From: Bacteroidales bacterium UBA1176
GTDB lineage: Bacteria > Bacteroidota > Bacteroidia > Bacteroidales > WCHB1-69
Direction: 5' to 3'
Length of the DNA: 40,421 nt
NCBI GenBank assembly: GCA_002311645.1
Contig: DBYW01000001.1
Span: forward strand, 92,994-133,414
Translations under genes and position numbers: made by a program
Notes under the pieces: generated by a model
Databases searched by the model: none
Told to the model about the DNA's origin: nothing
What the model saw: the letters and a program-made list of their open reading frames with translations, nothing else
Shown: in pieces, positions 9,997 to 18,186 of the stretch
Numbering within the stretch: position 1 is the first letter of the stretch
How the letters are laid out: each line of letters begins with the position of its first letter

Positions 9997-11336
9997 CGCG
10001 ATGTTTTTTTGATTTCACGAATGAAAGCCTCGTAGAAGAGGTCTCCAATCAGGTTGTATCCGGAGGCGGTGAAGTGGACGCGGTCTTTTTGTGCGAGGCC
10101 TTTCTTGCGCCATGTCTCCATGGATTTCAGGCCGCCCATGATGGCGAACTGGTCCCACACGGCGCTGCCGGTGAGATCTGCGAGGCGATACATGACCTCG
10201 GTCACGGCAGGTCCGGTTTTATTGACGTAGTATTTGCCCTTTTTGCCTTTTTTCCAAGTGTCGTTGTTGGAAAAGAAGATGAAGGCGCATTCGGGGGCGA
10301 CGCTGCGGATGCGGCGCACCAGTTCCAGGTAATTGTTCTTGAAGGCCACGGAGTCGAAAGAGTCCCCGTATGCGTCGTTCACGCCGATACAGAAAATGAC
10401 GAGATCGGGTTGTAATAGTGCCATGTCGCGGGTGAAGTTCCGGCATCGCAGGTAGGAGCTGGTCTGTGCGCCGTTCACGCCGATGGAGGAGAGCGTGATG
10501 CCTGGGCGCTCGTTCTGCAGCAGGATGCCGTTGACCGCAAAAGTGTCGCCCTTGCTGCAAGGAAGATAGAGGGTGAAATCGCGGACAGGATGGTCGAAAT
10601 AATAGTGATAGCGGCCGTTTTTCAAGTCAATGCTGTCGGGGAAATGATAGATGGTGTCCTCCTTGAGAATAGGGTCGATAGGCCATCCGTGGGCATCGCC
10701 CAACAGCACGATGGTGTCGGCCATGAAATCATAGTCCTGAGCGTTCATCTTGACTGTGAAAGAGTTTAGGGCGTCGGCGTTCCAGACGGCAATGCCGGCG
10801 GCTCCCAAGGGGAAGGTGTGGTCTTTGTATACGTTGCGGATCAGGTTGAAGGGGGCTTGCCTTGAAATGCGGTAGTCATTGGGATTGTTGCACTTTTCAG
10901 CGGCAGAGTAGGGGAAGATGAGCCCTCTTTCCGCTGGCGGGCCTCCATATTCGTCCAGCAAATGTTTACGGATGCGGTGCGTCATGGTGCCCGCTTGGAT
11001 ATGCGATCCGCCAATCTGGACAATGTGCAGGTTGCCGCGCTTCGTGTCTAATAATTGTTCCAACTTGTGGAAAAAAAGACGGAGCGTGGTGGGGTCTCCG
11101 CCCCAGTAGAGCGTGTCGATGTCGTATTGGATGCTGGTTTCGTCAGGTTCGTAGGCTTCATCAGGAATCGAGTCCGTGACCAAGGTGTCCGTGATGATGG
11201 TAGCCCCGATGCCTACAGTGTCCGTAAATGTCGGGATTTCGGGGATGGAATCGGACTCTTGGACCACCTGGGCCTGGAGGGCGCACGTCCCGAGCAGCAA
11301 TAGAAGTGACAGGGCTACTTGGCGGAGGTGTTCCAT
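9993..11336 (-). CDS. Secreted SGNH/GDSL hydrolase-type acyltransferase partner
   Basis: A 447-aa protein. The frame is open further upstream, but the residues before the ATG at 11336 are the shadow of the preceding gene; from there a clear signal peptide begins (MEHLRQVALSLLLLLGTCALQAQ). SGNH blocks are present: GGSHIQAG (nucleophile serine in a GGS variant of GDS), FCIGVNDAYGD (GxND) and DRVHFTASGYNLIGD, carrying the D-x-x-H pair. It is probably periplasmic or outer-membrane facing. It lies between another SGNH gene (22-bp overlap upstream) and the MBOAT gene (4-bp overlap downstream). By analogy with AlgJ/AlgX or PatB it would pass the acyl group from the MBOAT protein to a glycan, or remove it. 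Confidence 0.87.
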   Translation of the reverse strand: MEHLRQVALSLLLLLGTCALQAQVVQESDSIPEIPTFTDTVGIGATIITDTLVTDSIPDEAYEPDETSIQYDIDTLYWGGDPTTLRLFFHKLEQLLDTKRGNLHIVQIGGSHIQAGTMTHRIRKHLLDEYGGPPAERGLIFPYSAAEKCNNPNDYRISRQAPFNLIRNVYKDHTFPLGAAGIAVWNADALNSFTVKMNAQDYDFMADTIVLLGDAHGWPIDPILKEDTIYHFPDSIDLKNGRYHYYFDHPVRDFTLYLPCSKGDTFAVNGILLQNERPGITLSSIGVNGAQTSSYLRCRNFTRDMALLQPDLVIFCIGVNDAYGDSFDSVAFKNNYLELVRRIRSVAPECAFIFFSNNDTWKKGKKGKYYVNKTGPAVTEVMYRLADLTGSAVWDQFAIMGGLKSMETWRKKGLAQKDRVHFTASGYNLIGDLFYEAFIREIKKTSR

Positions 11337-12745
11337 AGGGTGTCGAATTGGTTTTGGGGAATCTTTTTGCGGGTGCGGTAGAACTCGTACATGGTGGCGA
11401 AATTCTGCGCGAGAGTCTTGCCTACGCGCCGGGCGCCGGCGGGTGTGAAATGGATGTAGTCGGGCCCTGCCAAACCGTTGCGCACCCATGCGAGCATGGA
11501 GTTCTGGCCGCCCATGACTTCGTAAATGTCCCAGTAGGCGGCATTGTTGCGTAACGCAACGGAGCGAAGGCTGTCGATGAGGCGTGGCAGCATAGGGTAG
11601 GTCTGCATCACGCCACCGCGGCGCGTGCTCATGTCCGAAGGACCGATGAATAGCAGCGTGGCCGAGGGATAGCAGCTTTTGATGCGTTTGATCTGCCGGT
11701 CGATGCTGCTGCAATAGTTGTTCAGCGACTTGTCGTTGTAGATGACCGGGACGGAATTGCCGCCGAACTGCAGGATGATGAGTCCGACGTTGGCTTGTTT
11801 GTAGCTGGTGCGCAGCAAGGTGTCGGTGATGAGCGTGAACTGGTCGCCGGAAGAGCCGCGCAACGGGATGTTGTCAACTGCGACGCCATAGCCGTCGTCA
11901 AGCATGATGCCGTAGATATCGGCGTTGCCCTGCATGGTGATTTGCACGGAAGTGGTGGCGGAGTCCAGAAGCCAGTGGCAGGTGTGGACACCCGTCAGAC
12001 CATGCTCGCATGTGTCTTTGAACGTGCCCATGCGGTCGCGGAGGATTGCCCTGAAATGACCATCTCGGTCGTTATAGAGCATCGTGATGTTGGAAAAGCG
12101 TTTCACGCGGGGGTCGGTATCCTTGTGGCGGGATGCGTAGGCTGTGAAGGTCGCGCCGCCAGCCAGGTGGTAGCATTTGCACATCAGGCCGTAGTTGCCC
12201 CGCGTGCGCGCACCCTCGCCGTAGGAGGCGTAGAGCGTCAGGGCACCGGAGGCCGACTGGCTGACGGCGAACGACGGGATGGTCTGGATGATGGGCACCA
12301 GACCCGGGCCGCCACCGCCGAAGGTGCTCTGGAAATAACTTCGCAAATTGCATGAAATGCGGTCCATCTCAATTTGCGAGTCACCATAATGCAACACGCG
12401 CACCACCTCATGGTTGCGTCGGGCTTGCTCCATCTTGGCGAAAAGACGGTCGAAGAAGGAAACATCGTCGTTGGGCAGGTAGAAATGCCCCGTCTGTTCT
12501 GTCAAAGCCACTTGATACTGATGTAAGGTGTCCTTCAGGTCGTTGAGCTTCTTGAGAGCCACCGAATCGACCTCCTCCTTCAGCTCCACCTTGGACTCTT
12601 CCGGACCTGTCAGCACCTGCTCCATAGAAGGAAAGAACAATTCTTTGTCCCCAATGCGCACGCCCTCTTTTGGAAAAAAGAGTGAAATTGCGCCTAAGGC
12701 ACAGATTGTAAGGAGGATAAATATCAGTATCTTGTACGGTTTCAT
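11315..12745 (-). CDS. Membrane-anchored SGNH/GDSL hydrolase family protein
   Basis: A 476-aa protein with an N-terminal hydrophobic anchor or signal (YKILIFILLTICALGAISLF), a charged, possibly helical segment near residues 45-75, and an SGNH domain. Visible blocks are VLHYGDSQIEMDR (GDS nucleophile), QFGGNSVPV (block III, with serine where GxND usually has aspartate) and GPDYIHFTPAGARRVGK (D-x-x-H). It is the first gene of the polysaccharide O-acylation cassette and overlaps the next SGNH gene by 22 bp. A -7 element, TACCTTTG, lies just upstream. The two SGNH proteins are divergent rather than recent duplicates. They may be sequential acyl carriers, or one transferase and one esterase; the sequence does not decide. 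Confidence 0.86.
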   Translation of the reverse strand: MKPYKILIFILLTICALGAISLFFPKEGVRIGDKELFFPSMEQVLTGPEESKVELKEEVDSVALKKLNDLKDTLHQYQVALTEQTGHFYLPNDDVSFFDRLFAKMEQARRNHEVVRVLHYGDSQIEMDRISCNLRSYFQSTFGGGGPGLVPIIQTIPSFAVSQSASGALTLYASYGEGARTRGNYGLMCKCYHLAGGATFTAYASRHKDTDPRVKRFSNITMLYNDRDGHFRAILRDRMGTFKDTCEHGLTGVHTCHWLLDSATTSVQITMQGNADIYGIMLDDGYGVAVDNIPLRGSSGDQFTLITDTLLRTSYKQANVGLIILQFGGNSVPVIYNDKSLNNYCSSIDRQIKRIKSCYPSATLLFIGPSDMSTRRGGVMQTYPMLPRLIDSLRSVALRNNAAYWDIYEVMGGQNSMLAWVRNGLAGPDYIHFTPAGARRVGKTLAQNFATMYEFYRTRKKIPQNQFDTLWNTSAK

Positions 12746-12762
12746 GTTTTTTTACAAGGCCG

Positions 12763-12770
12763 CAAAGGTA
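12763..12770 (-). promoter_or_regulatory. Bacteroidota -7 element for the O-acylation operon
   Basis: On the minus strand this reads TACCTTTG, matching TAnnTTTG. It lies 18 bp upstream of the ATG of the first SGNH gene, implying a very short leader. No convincing TTTG is seen at the -33 position, so the assignment rests on the -7 box alone. Confidence 0.5.
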
Positions 12771-12823
12771 CAAAAAATAGTTTGGAGTTTGAATTCTGGA
12801 TCTGGGCGTTTTCCAGCAATCTT

Positions 12824-14182
12824 TCAATTATTTTTCGCTAACAATCCCTCATCCACACCCAACAGTCGTGCGATGGTGAAGGCTTCCATGGGGACTTCGT
12901 CGGCTTCAGTCTCCACGAGGGAGTAGTCCATGTAGTCTCCGATATTTGCTGCTGTGATAATTTGTCCTTCAGTGAGTTGCAATCCCTTGACGCGGAGTCT
13001 TCGGCAGGTTGCCTCAATGCCGCTATAGTGGGTGGTGACGATTGCGGTGATGCCCAATTGCGTGGTGAGATGGATGAAGTTGCCCACTAACAGTTTGCCC
13101 TCTTCGGGGTTGGTGGTGCGTGCCAGCTCGTCCACCAAGGCGAGGATGTGTTTGCCTGCGCGTCCCTGCTGGATGATTTTGTCGATGGTGAGGATCTCCA
13201 CCGCAAAGGAGGAGAGTCCGCTGAGTTCAGATTGGTGGTCGCCGATGCTGGTGATGATCTCCTCCACCACACGGAGGGAGGCTTTCCGGGCTGGTATGTA
13301 AAAACCGAACTGGAAGAGATATTGTGTCAGGGCGAGGGTCTTGAGCAACACGGACTTGCCGGCCATGTTGGCACCCGTGACGAGGATGGTCTCCTGTCTG
13401 AACCGGATGTCTATGGGCTGGAAGTGGCGTCCTTTCTCGGCGAGGGCTGCGGCCACTTCGGGGTTGGAGAGCTGAAAGAGTTCGCTATGGTCGGCCACTT
13501 CCGGGCGGCAGCAGTGCCAGTCGGTCGCGAGGCGTGCTTTGGCGAGTGCGAGGTCGAAGCGGGCCAAGGTGTCGAGATTGCGGGCAATCGCCGCGCGATA
13601 CGGGTGAAGTTGTTCGGAAAGATATGCTCGCACTTTGTCCTCCACTTTCTGTGCCTTGAAGCGGAATTCCTCAGCCTCCTGCACACTCTGTGCGTTTTGG
13701 ATACATTCGCGCCATTTGGCCAGTTCGGGATCGTATGCCGTATAAATGTGAAAATGGGGAATGTGCGTGTGCTCCGGATCCAACAAGGCGATTACAGCGT
13801 CCATGTCTTCCAGAGGATAAAGGTCGCATTGGATAGCTTCAAAATCCTTGGCGATGCTTTCCGTATATAAAGCTGTCTTCTTGATTTCGAACAGCTGGAT
13901 GTCATCCAGTACTTGCTTGTTCTGTAGGGCCGTGAGGGTGGGGCGTATGTCGTTGATTTGATGCAGTTGGTTGCGGATATGGGTGATCTTGGTGCGGTTG
14001 GTCTCGTTGTTGACAATGGCGATGGTGGCTTCTAAAAGGTCAAATTCACGGCGTAAGACCTCGGGGTCTGCACAGAGAGGCAGCTCCAGTAGATGATGGC
14101 GGCCTAACGAGGAGGTCAGCTGCAAGTTTTTGTAGACAAATTGCAGGGAGGGAATCTGTTCAAAAGCATTCTTGAAAAGCAT
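12824..14182 (-). CDS. MutS-family ATPase lacking the mismatch-recognition domain
   Basis: A 452-aa protein starting at ATG 14182; a TTG at 14209 lies inside the probable promoter and is rejected. The C-terminal half is the MutS ATPase domain: Walker A GANMAGKSVLLKT, the SIGDHQSELSGLSSFAVE signature, Walker B ILALVDELARTTNPEEG and IVTTHYSGIE. The N-terminal half corresponds to the helical core and clamp. MutS domains I and II (mismatch reading, with Phe-x-Glu) and the C-terminal Smr domain of MutS2 are absent. True MutS is about 850 aa and MutS2 about 780 aa. Such short MutS-like proteins occur in Bacteroidota; their role is unknown. It stands alone between pnp and the polysaccharide cassette. 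Confidence 0.88.
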   Translation of the reverse strand: MLFKNAFEQIPSLQFVYKNLQLTSSLGRHHLLELPLCADPEVLRREFDLLEATIAIVNNETNRTKITHIRNQLHQINDIRPTLTALQNKQVLDDIQLFEIKKTALYTESIAKDFEAIQCDLYPLEDMDAVIALLDPEHTHIPHFHIYTAYDPELAKWRECIQNAQSVQEAEEFRFKAQKVEDKVRAYLSEQLHPYRAAIARNLDTLARFDLALAKARLATDWHCCRPEVADHSELFQLSNPEVAAALAEKGRHFQPIDIRFRQETILVTGANMAGKSVLLKTLALTQYLFQFGFYIPARKASLRVVEEIITSIGDHQSELSGLSSFAVEILTIDKIIQQGRAGKHILALVDELARTTNPEEGKLLVGNFIHLTTQLGITAIVTTHYSGIEATCRRLRVKGLQLTEGQIITAANIGDYMDYSLVETEADEVPMEAFTIARLLGVDEGLLAKNN

Positions 14183-14206
14183 GACTGAATGTTTTTTCAG
14201 GGAGTG

Positions 14207-14214
14207 CAAAAATA
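14207..14214 (-). promoter_or_regulatory. -7 element upstream of the MutS-like gene
   Basis: The minus strand reads TATTTTTG, a full match to TAnnTTTG, 25 bp before the ATG at 14182. It argues against use of the TTG at 14209, which overlaps it. The -33 region (TTAA) is weak. Confidence 0.5.
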
Positions 14215-14223
14215 CAAAAAAAG

Positions 14224-14290
14224 CCGTTAGTGATTAACCATTGGATTTTAAGACGGCTAATTGCTAACGGCTAAGACTATTGGCCTAATG
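14224..14290. repeat. Degenerate 7-bp tandem array between pnp and the MutS-like gene
   Basis: GCTAA-type words start at 14256, 14263 and 14270, exactly 7 bp apart, and a CCTAA follows in the same phase at 14284. Upstream heptads are weaker. AGCCGTTAG at 14222-14230 is the exact inverted copy of CTAACGGCT at 14264-14272, so the tract can fold. It follows the pnp stop codon (14296-14298) but is not in phase with it. Confidence 0.55.
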
Positions 14291-14295
14291 TCGAA

Positions 14296-16656
14296 CTACA
14301 ATTCCGGGATATCCGGTAAATCGTTGTTCTGAGGTTCGGCAGGGCGCTCGTCGTTATGATGACGGGGCTGTTCGTTGTTATTGTTGCGCGGACCGCGGTC
14401 GCGACGCTCGTTGTTGCCACTTCTTGAGCGGTTGTCATTGCGACGCTCGTTGTTGCGACGTTCGCCACCGTTGTTGCCACCTCCATTGCGAGGAGCGCGC
14501 GGGCCACGGGGACGGGACTCGGGGTCGGTATAGCCTTCCGGCTTCGGGAGGAGCACTTTGTGGGAAAGACGGAATTTGCCGGTCTTCTCATCAATCTCGA
14601 TGAGTTTTACCTTGATTTTGTCTCCTACTTTGAGCACGTCCTCGACGTTCTCGATGCGGCGATAGGCAATTTCTGTCACATGCAGCAAGCCGTCGGTGCC
14701 GGGCAGGAATTCCACGAATGCGCCAAAAGCGGTGATTGTCTTGACGGTGCCTTCGTAAATCTCGCCCACCTCGGGTTTTGTGGTGATGAGGTTGATGCGC
14801 TCGATGACGGCGTTGATGTCGTCCAAGTTGGGAGCGGCGATGTCGATGACGCCGAATTCGCCCACTTCTTCGATGTTGATGGTGGTGTGGGTCTCACGCT
14901 GCATCTCTTGGATGATCTTGCCTCCCGGTCCGATGACAGCGCCGATGAACTCGCGCGGGATTTGCATTTGGACGATGCGCGGCACGAAGGGACGGTAGTC
15001 CTCACGCGGAGCGGGCATGGCCTCTTTGATCTTGTTGAGGATGAACATACGGCCACGATGAGCCTGGGCCAATGCCTCGGCCATCACTTCGGAAGACAAC
15101 CCCTTCACCTTAATGTCCATCTGGCAGGCGGTGATGCCGTCCTCAGTACCACAGACCTTGAAGTCCATGTCGCCGAGGTGGTCCTCATCACCGAGAATAT
15201 CGGAAAGGATGGCGTATTTGTCGCTGTTCTCGTCCGTAATCAGGCCCATAGCGATGCCGGAGACCGGTTTCTTCATCTTCACACCGCAGTCGAGCAGGGC
15301 GAGGGTGCCGGCGCAGACGGTGGCCATGGAGGAGCTGCCGTTGGACTCGAGGATGTCGGAGACGATGCGGACGGTATAGGGGAACGACGGATCGTCGAAG
15401 GGAATCATCGGCGCGAGGGCGCGTTTGGCCAGGTTGCCGTGACCGATTTCACGACGGCCGGTGCTGCCGATACGCTTCACCTCACCCACGCTGTAGGGCG
15501 GGAAGTTGTAGTGCAGCATAAAGCGGCTGGAGCCTTCCACCACAGCGCCGTCGATGGTCTGCTCGTCGAGCTTGGTGCCGAGCGTGCAGGTGGCAAGGGC
15601 CTGGGTTTCACCGCGGGTGAAGATGGCGGAACCGTGGGCGGAGGGCAGGTAGCCGGTCTCGATCCAGATGGGACGGATGTCTTCCGTGCCACGACCGTCG
15701 AGACGGATACGTTCGTCAAGGATCATGTTGCGCATGGCGTGCCATTGGATTTTGTCGTAATAGCGCTTCACCATCACCTCTTTTTCAGGACGCTCCTCCT
15801 CAGGGATGGTTTCCATAAAGTCCGCCAATATCTGGTCGAAGTCGGCGTTGCGTTCTTGCTTGCCTTTGAAGGACTTGGCGACGGCATAGACCTTGTCGTA
15901 GGTCTCCTTCTCGATGCGCTCGCGAATCTCCTCGTCGTCGGTTTCGTGGCAGTACTCGCGTTTCGGGAAGGCGGTGGGCACTTGGGCTGCGAGGTCCATC
16001 TGAGCCTGGCACTGCACCTTGATGGCGTCTTTGGCAAAGTTGAGGGCTGCGACCATGTCCTCTTCGGAGATCTCTTTCATCTCGCCTTCCACCATCATGA
16101 TGTTGTCCATGGAGGCGGCGACGATCATGTCGATGTCGGAGCGCTCCATGTCCTCGACAGTGGGGTTGATGACGAGCTTGCCGTCCACGCGGCCCACGCG
16201 GACCTCGGAGATGGGGCATTCGAACGGAATGTTGGAGACGGCGATGGCGGAAGAGGCGGCGAGACAAGCCAGGCAGTCGGGCAGCTGGTTCTTGTCGCCG
16301 GATATCAACGTCACGATGACTTGCGTCTCGGCGTGGAAATTAGCGGGGAAGAGGGGACGGATGGCGCGGTCGACGAGACGCGCGATGAGAATTTCATATT
16401 CGGAGGGACGGGCTTCGCGACGGAAGAAACCGCCTGGAATGCGCCCGAGGGAACCGTACTTTTCTTGGTATTCGACCTGAAGGGGCATGAAATCAGTGCC
16501 TTCAACGGCCTCTTTCTTGCAACATACGGTGGCAAGAATCATGGTGTTGCCCATCCTGACCACGGCGGAACCGTCAGCCTGCTTGGCCAACTTTCCCGTT
16601 TCGATAGTCACAATGCGGCCATCACCCAAATCAAATGATGTGTTTATTCCTAACAT
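14296..16656 (-). CDS. pnp: Polynucleotide phosphorylase
   Basis: A 786-aa protein covering the full PNPase architecture: two RNase PH-like domains joined by a helical linker, then KH (near residue 570, IGPGGKIIQEMQRET) and S1 (near residue 640, YEGTVKTITAFGAFVEFLPG). The hallmark segments FFRREARPSEYEILIARLVDR and GSSSMATVCAGTLALLDCGV are intact. It degrades RNA 3' to 5' using phosphate. The last 70 or so residues are an added low-complexity tail rich in Arg, Asn and Gly (RRNNERRNDNRSRSGNNERR), probably disordered and RNA-binding. It follows rpsO in the same direction, the order known from many bacteria, but a strong terminator separates them. Confidence 0.98.
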   Translation of the reverse strand: MLGINTSFDLGDGRIVTIETGKLAKQADGSAVVRMGNTMILATVCCKKEAVEGTDFMPLQVEYQEKYGSLGRIPGGFFRREARPSEYEILIARLVDRAIRPLFPANFHAETQVIVTLISGDKNQLPDCLACLAASSAIAVSNIPFECPISEVRVGRVDGKLVINPTVEDMERSDIDMIVAASMDNIMMVEGEMKEISEEDMVAALNFAKDAIKVQCQAQMDLAAQVPTAFPKREYCHETDDEEIRERIEKETYDKVYAVAKSFKGKQERNADFDQILADFMETIPEEERPEKEVMVKRYYDKIQWHAMRNMILDERIRLDGRGTEDIRPIWIETGYLPSAHGSAIFTRGETQALATCTLGTKLDEQTIDGAVVEGSSRFMLHYNFPPYSVGEVKRIGSTGRREIGHGNLAKRALAPMIPFDDPSFPYTVRIVSDILESNGSSSMATVCAGTLALLDCGVKMKKPVSGIAMGLITDENSDKYAILSDILGDEDHLGDMDFKVCGTEDGITACQMDIKVKGLSSEVMAEALAQAHRGRMFILNKIKEAMPAPREDYRPFVPRIVQMQIPREFIGAVIGPGGKIIQEMQRETHTTINIEEVGEFGVIDIAAPNLDDINAVIERINLITTKPEVGEIYEGTVKTITAFGAFVEFLPGTDGLLHVTEIAYRRIENVEDVLKVGDKIKVKLIEIDEKTGKFRLSHKVLLPKPEGYTDPESRPRGPRAPRNGGGNNGGERRNNERRNDNRSRSGNNERRDRGPRNNNNEQPRHHNDERPAEPQNNDLPDIPEL

Positions 16657-16709
16657 GGTGATTCTGAATTAAATAAATGTTGATGATAGGTAAGGGAGAG
16701 CACAGTAAA

Positions 16710-16751
16710 ATATCAAAAAAGGCAATTTTCGAAAATTGCCTTTTTGATATA
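16710..16751 (-). terminator. Intrinsic terminator/attenuator between rpsO and pnp
   Basis: A perfect GGCAATTTTCGAAAATTGCC palindrome at 16721-16740 is flanked by an A-run and a T-run, giving a long stem with a U-tract in either direction. On the minus strand it ends rpsO transcription 16 bp after the stop codon. Read-through into pnp is possible, because no clear -7 box precedes pnp. Confidence 0.88.
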
Positions 16752-16766
16752 AGACGACTCGGAAAA

Positions 16767-17036
16767 TTATTTTCTGAGACCTAACTTCTTGATGAGTGCT
16801 CTGTAGCGCTCGATATCCTGTTTCTTGAGGTATTCAAGCATCTTTTTTCTCTTGCCGACGAGGTTGATGAGGGCGCGCTTGGTCACACGGTCTCCACCAT
16901 TGGCTTTGACATGCTCGGTCAAATGCTTGATGCGGTGGGTGAAGAGGGCAACTTGTGCCTCGGGGGAACCAGTGTCGGTAGCGCTCTTACCATACTGTTC
17001 GAAAATTTCTTTTTTTACGTCTGTCGTTAAATACAT
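16767..17036 (-). CDS. rpsO: 30S ribosomal protein S15
   Basis: An 89-aa protein of the usual S15 length with the family core: TGSPEAQVALFTHRIKHLTEH, KRALINLVGKRKKMLEYLKK and RYRALIKKLGLRK at the C-terminus. It binds 16S rRNA in the small-subunit platform. The start is ATG 17036, with a promoter upstream at 17084-17113 that leaves a leader of about 40 nt, long enough to allow autogenous control like that known for S15 elsewhere; no specific leader structure was recognised. It lies upstream of pnp and diverges from the GT2 operon. Confidence 0.98.
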   Translation of the reverse strand: MYLTTDVKKEIFEQYGKSATDTGSPEAQVALFTHRIKHLTEHVKANGGDRVTKRALINLVGKRKKMLEYLKKQDIERYRALIKKLGLRK

Positions 17037-17083
17037 AATAAGCGTCTAATTTTTAATGTTTTTTCCTTTTTTTTTTCAGCCGG

Positions 17084-17113
17084 CAAAAATACATTTTTTT
17101 CTTGATAGTTCAA
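17084..17113 (-). promoter_or_regulatory. rpsO promoter (Bacteroidota type)
   Basis: The minus strand reads TTG (17113-17111), 19 bp, then TATTTTTG (17091-17084), the consensus -33/-7 layout. Transcription would start near 17078. It overlaps the divergent promoter region of the glycosyltransferase operon. Confidence 0.65.
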
Positions 17114-17130
17114 TCATTGAAAAAAAAAAC

Positions 17131-17138
17131 TATTTTTG
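17131..17138 (+). promoter_or_regulatory. -7 element of the GT2/5-alpha-reductase operon
   Basis: TATTTTTG on the plus strand lies 25 bp before the ATG at 17164. It matches TAnnTTTG, but a clear -33 TTTG at the right distance is missing. Confidence 0.5.
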
Positions 17139-17163
17139 CACTTTATTTTACAAAAATCATTAG

Positions 17164-18174
17164 ATGGCGAAATTAGCAATTGTCATTTTGAACTGGAACG
17201 GGAAGCGTTTTCTGGAGCAATTCCTGCCTGTGTTGGAGCAATATCTGCCCGACTATGCGGAAATTGTGGTGGCCGACAATGCTTCCTCGGATGGCTCTGT
17301 GGCTTTCCTTAAAGAAGCGCATCCTTCCGTCCGGCTGCTTGAACATACCGAAAATGAGGGTTTTGCAAGGGGCTACAATCATGCTTTTGAACATGTGGAA
17401 GCCCAATATTACTGTTTGCTCAATTCTGATATAGAGGTGACGCCCCATTGGGTTGAGCCCATCATCGAACAGATGGATGCAGATGCGCGCATTGCGGCTG
17501 TGCAGCCAAAATTGCTCTCATATCACCAACGTGACCGTTTCGAGTATGCGGGTGCCAGCGGCGGTTTTGTGGATAAATATGGCTATCCTTTCTGCCGTGG
17601 CCGAGTTTTCAGCAACGTGGAAGACGACCATGGCCAGTACGACGACGAGATGGATATTTTCTGGGCCAGTGGCGCCGCTCTCTTCGTGCGTAGCGATGTC
17701 TTTCGCGCCATGGGCGGCCTCGACGCCGACTTTTTCGCTCACATGGAGGAAATAGATTTCTGTTGGCGCATCAAAAATGCAGGCTATAAAATTAAAGTCA
17801 ACCCCAAATCCGTTGTATATCACATCGGTGGCGGCACTCTGCCCAAAAACAACTCGTTCAAGACTTATCTCAATTTCCGCAACAACCTCTACCTCCTGCT
17901 CAAAAACCTGCCGGAGGATCGTTTGGCCAAAACGTTTGTCGTCAAGTTCTTCTTGGATCAAGTGGCGGCCATATTCTTCTTGTTGCAGGGACATTTTAAG
18001 GATTTTGTCGCTGTGTACAAAGCCATGTTTCATTTTTATGCCAACTATAAAAAATGTAAAGCCAAGCGCAATACATTACCCAAACTCGCTTTTTCCGACA
18101 CATATCCCAAATCGGTGGTTTTCCTCCACTATTTTAAGCGCAAGAAATTCTTCGACGGGAAGAACTTTTCTTAA
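17164..18174 (+). CDS. Glycosyltransferase family 2 (rhamnosyltransferase-like)
   Basis: A 336-aa GT-A enzyme. Visible motifs are AIVILNWNGKRFLEQFLPVL at the start, VVADNASSDGS (nucleotide binding), LLNSDIEV (metal-binding DxD position) and MEEIDFCWRIKNAGYKI (the ED...W..R acceptor/catalytic motif). This set is typical of GT2 enzymes annotated as dTDP-rhamnosyl or similar surface-glycan transferases. A hydrophobic segment near residue 260 (FFLDQVAAIFFLLQ) may associate with the membrane. It is the first gene of a three-gene + operon, 12 bp before the 5-alpha-reductase-like gene. Donor and acceptor are unknown. Confidence 0.9.
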   Translation: MAKLAIVILNWNGKRFLEQFLPVLEQYLPDYAEIVVADNASSDGSVAFLKEAHPSVRLLEHTENEGFARGYNHAFEHVEAQYYCLLNSDIEVTPHWVEPIIEQMDADARIAAVQPKLLSYHQRDRFEYAGASGGFVDKYGYPFCRGRVFSNVEDDHGQYDDEMDIFWASGAALFVRSDVFRAMGGLDADFFAHMEEIDFCWRIKNAGYKIKVNPKSVVYHIGGGTLPKNNSFKTYLNFRNNLYLLLKNLPEDRLAKTFVVKFFLDQVAAIFFLLQGHFKDFVAVYKAMFHFYANYKKCKAKRNTLPKLAFSDTYPKSVVFLHYFKRKKFFDGKNFS

Positions 18175-18186
18175 AAAACTGAAATT

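Noticed and set aside
11337..11714. N-terminal extension of the second SGNH protein
   Set aside because: It runs over the first SGNH gene in another frame; the signal peptide starts at ATG 11336.
14560..16638. 692-codon open frame on the plus strand opposite pnp
   Set aside because: It is exactly antisense to a well-supported pnp gene; its composition (His/Asp/Val-rich) is what the reverse complement of a biased coding frame gives, and no domain is visible.
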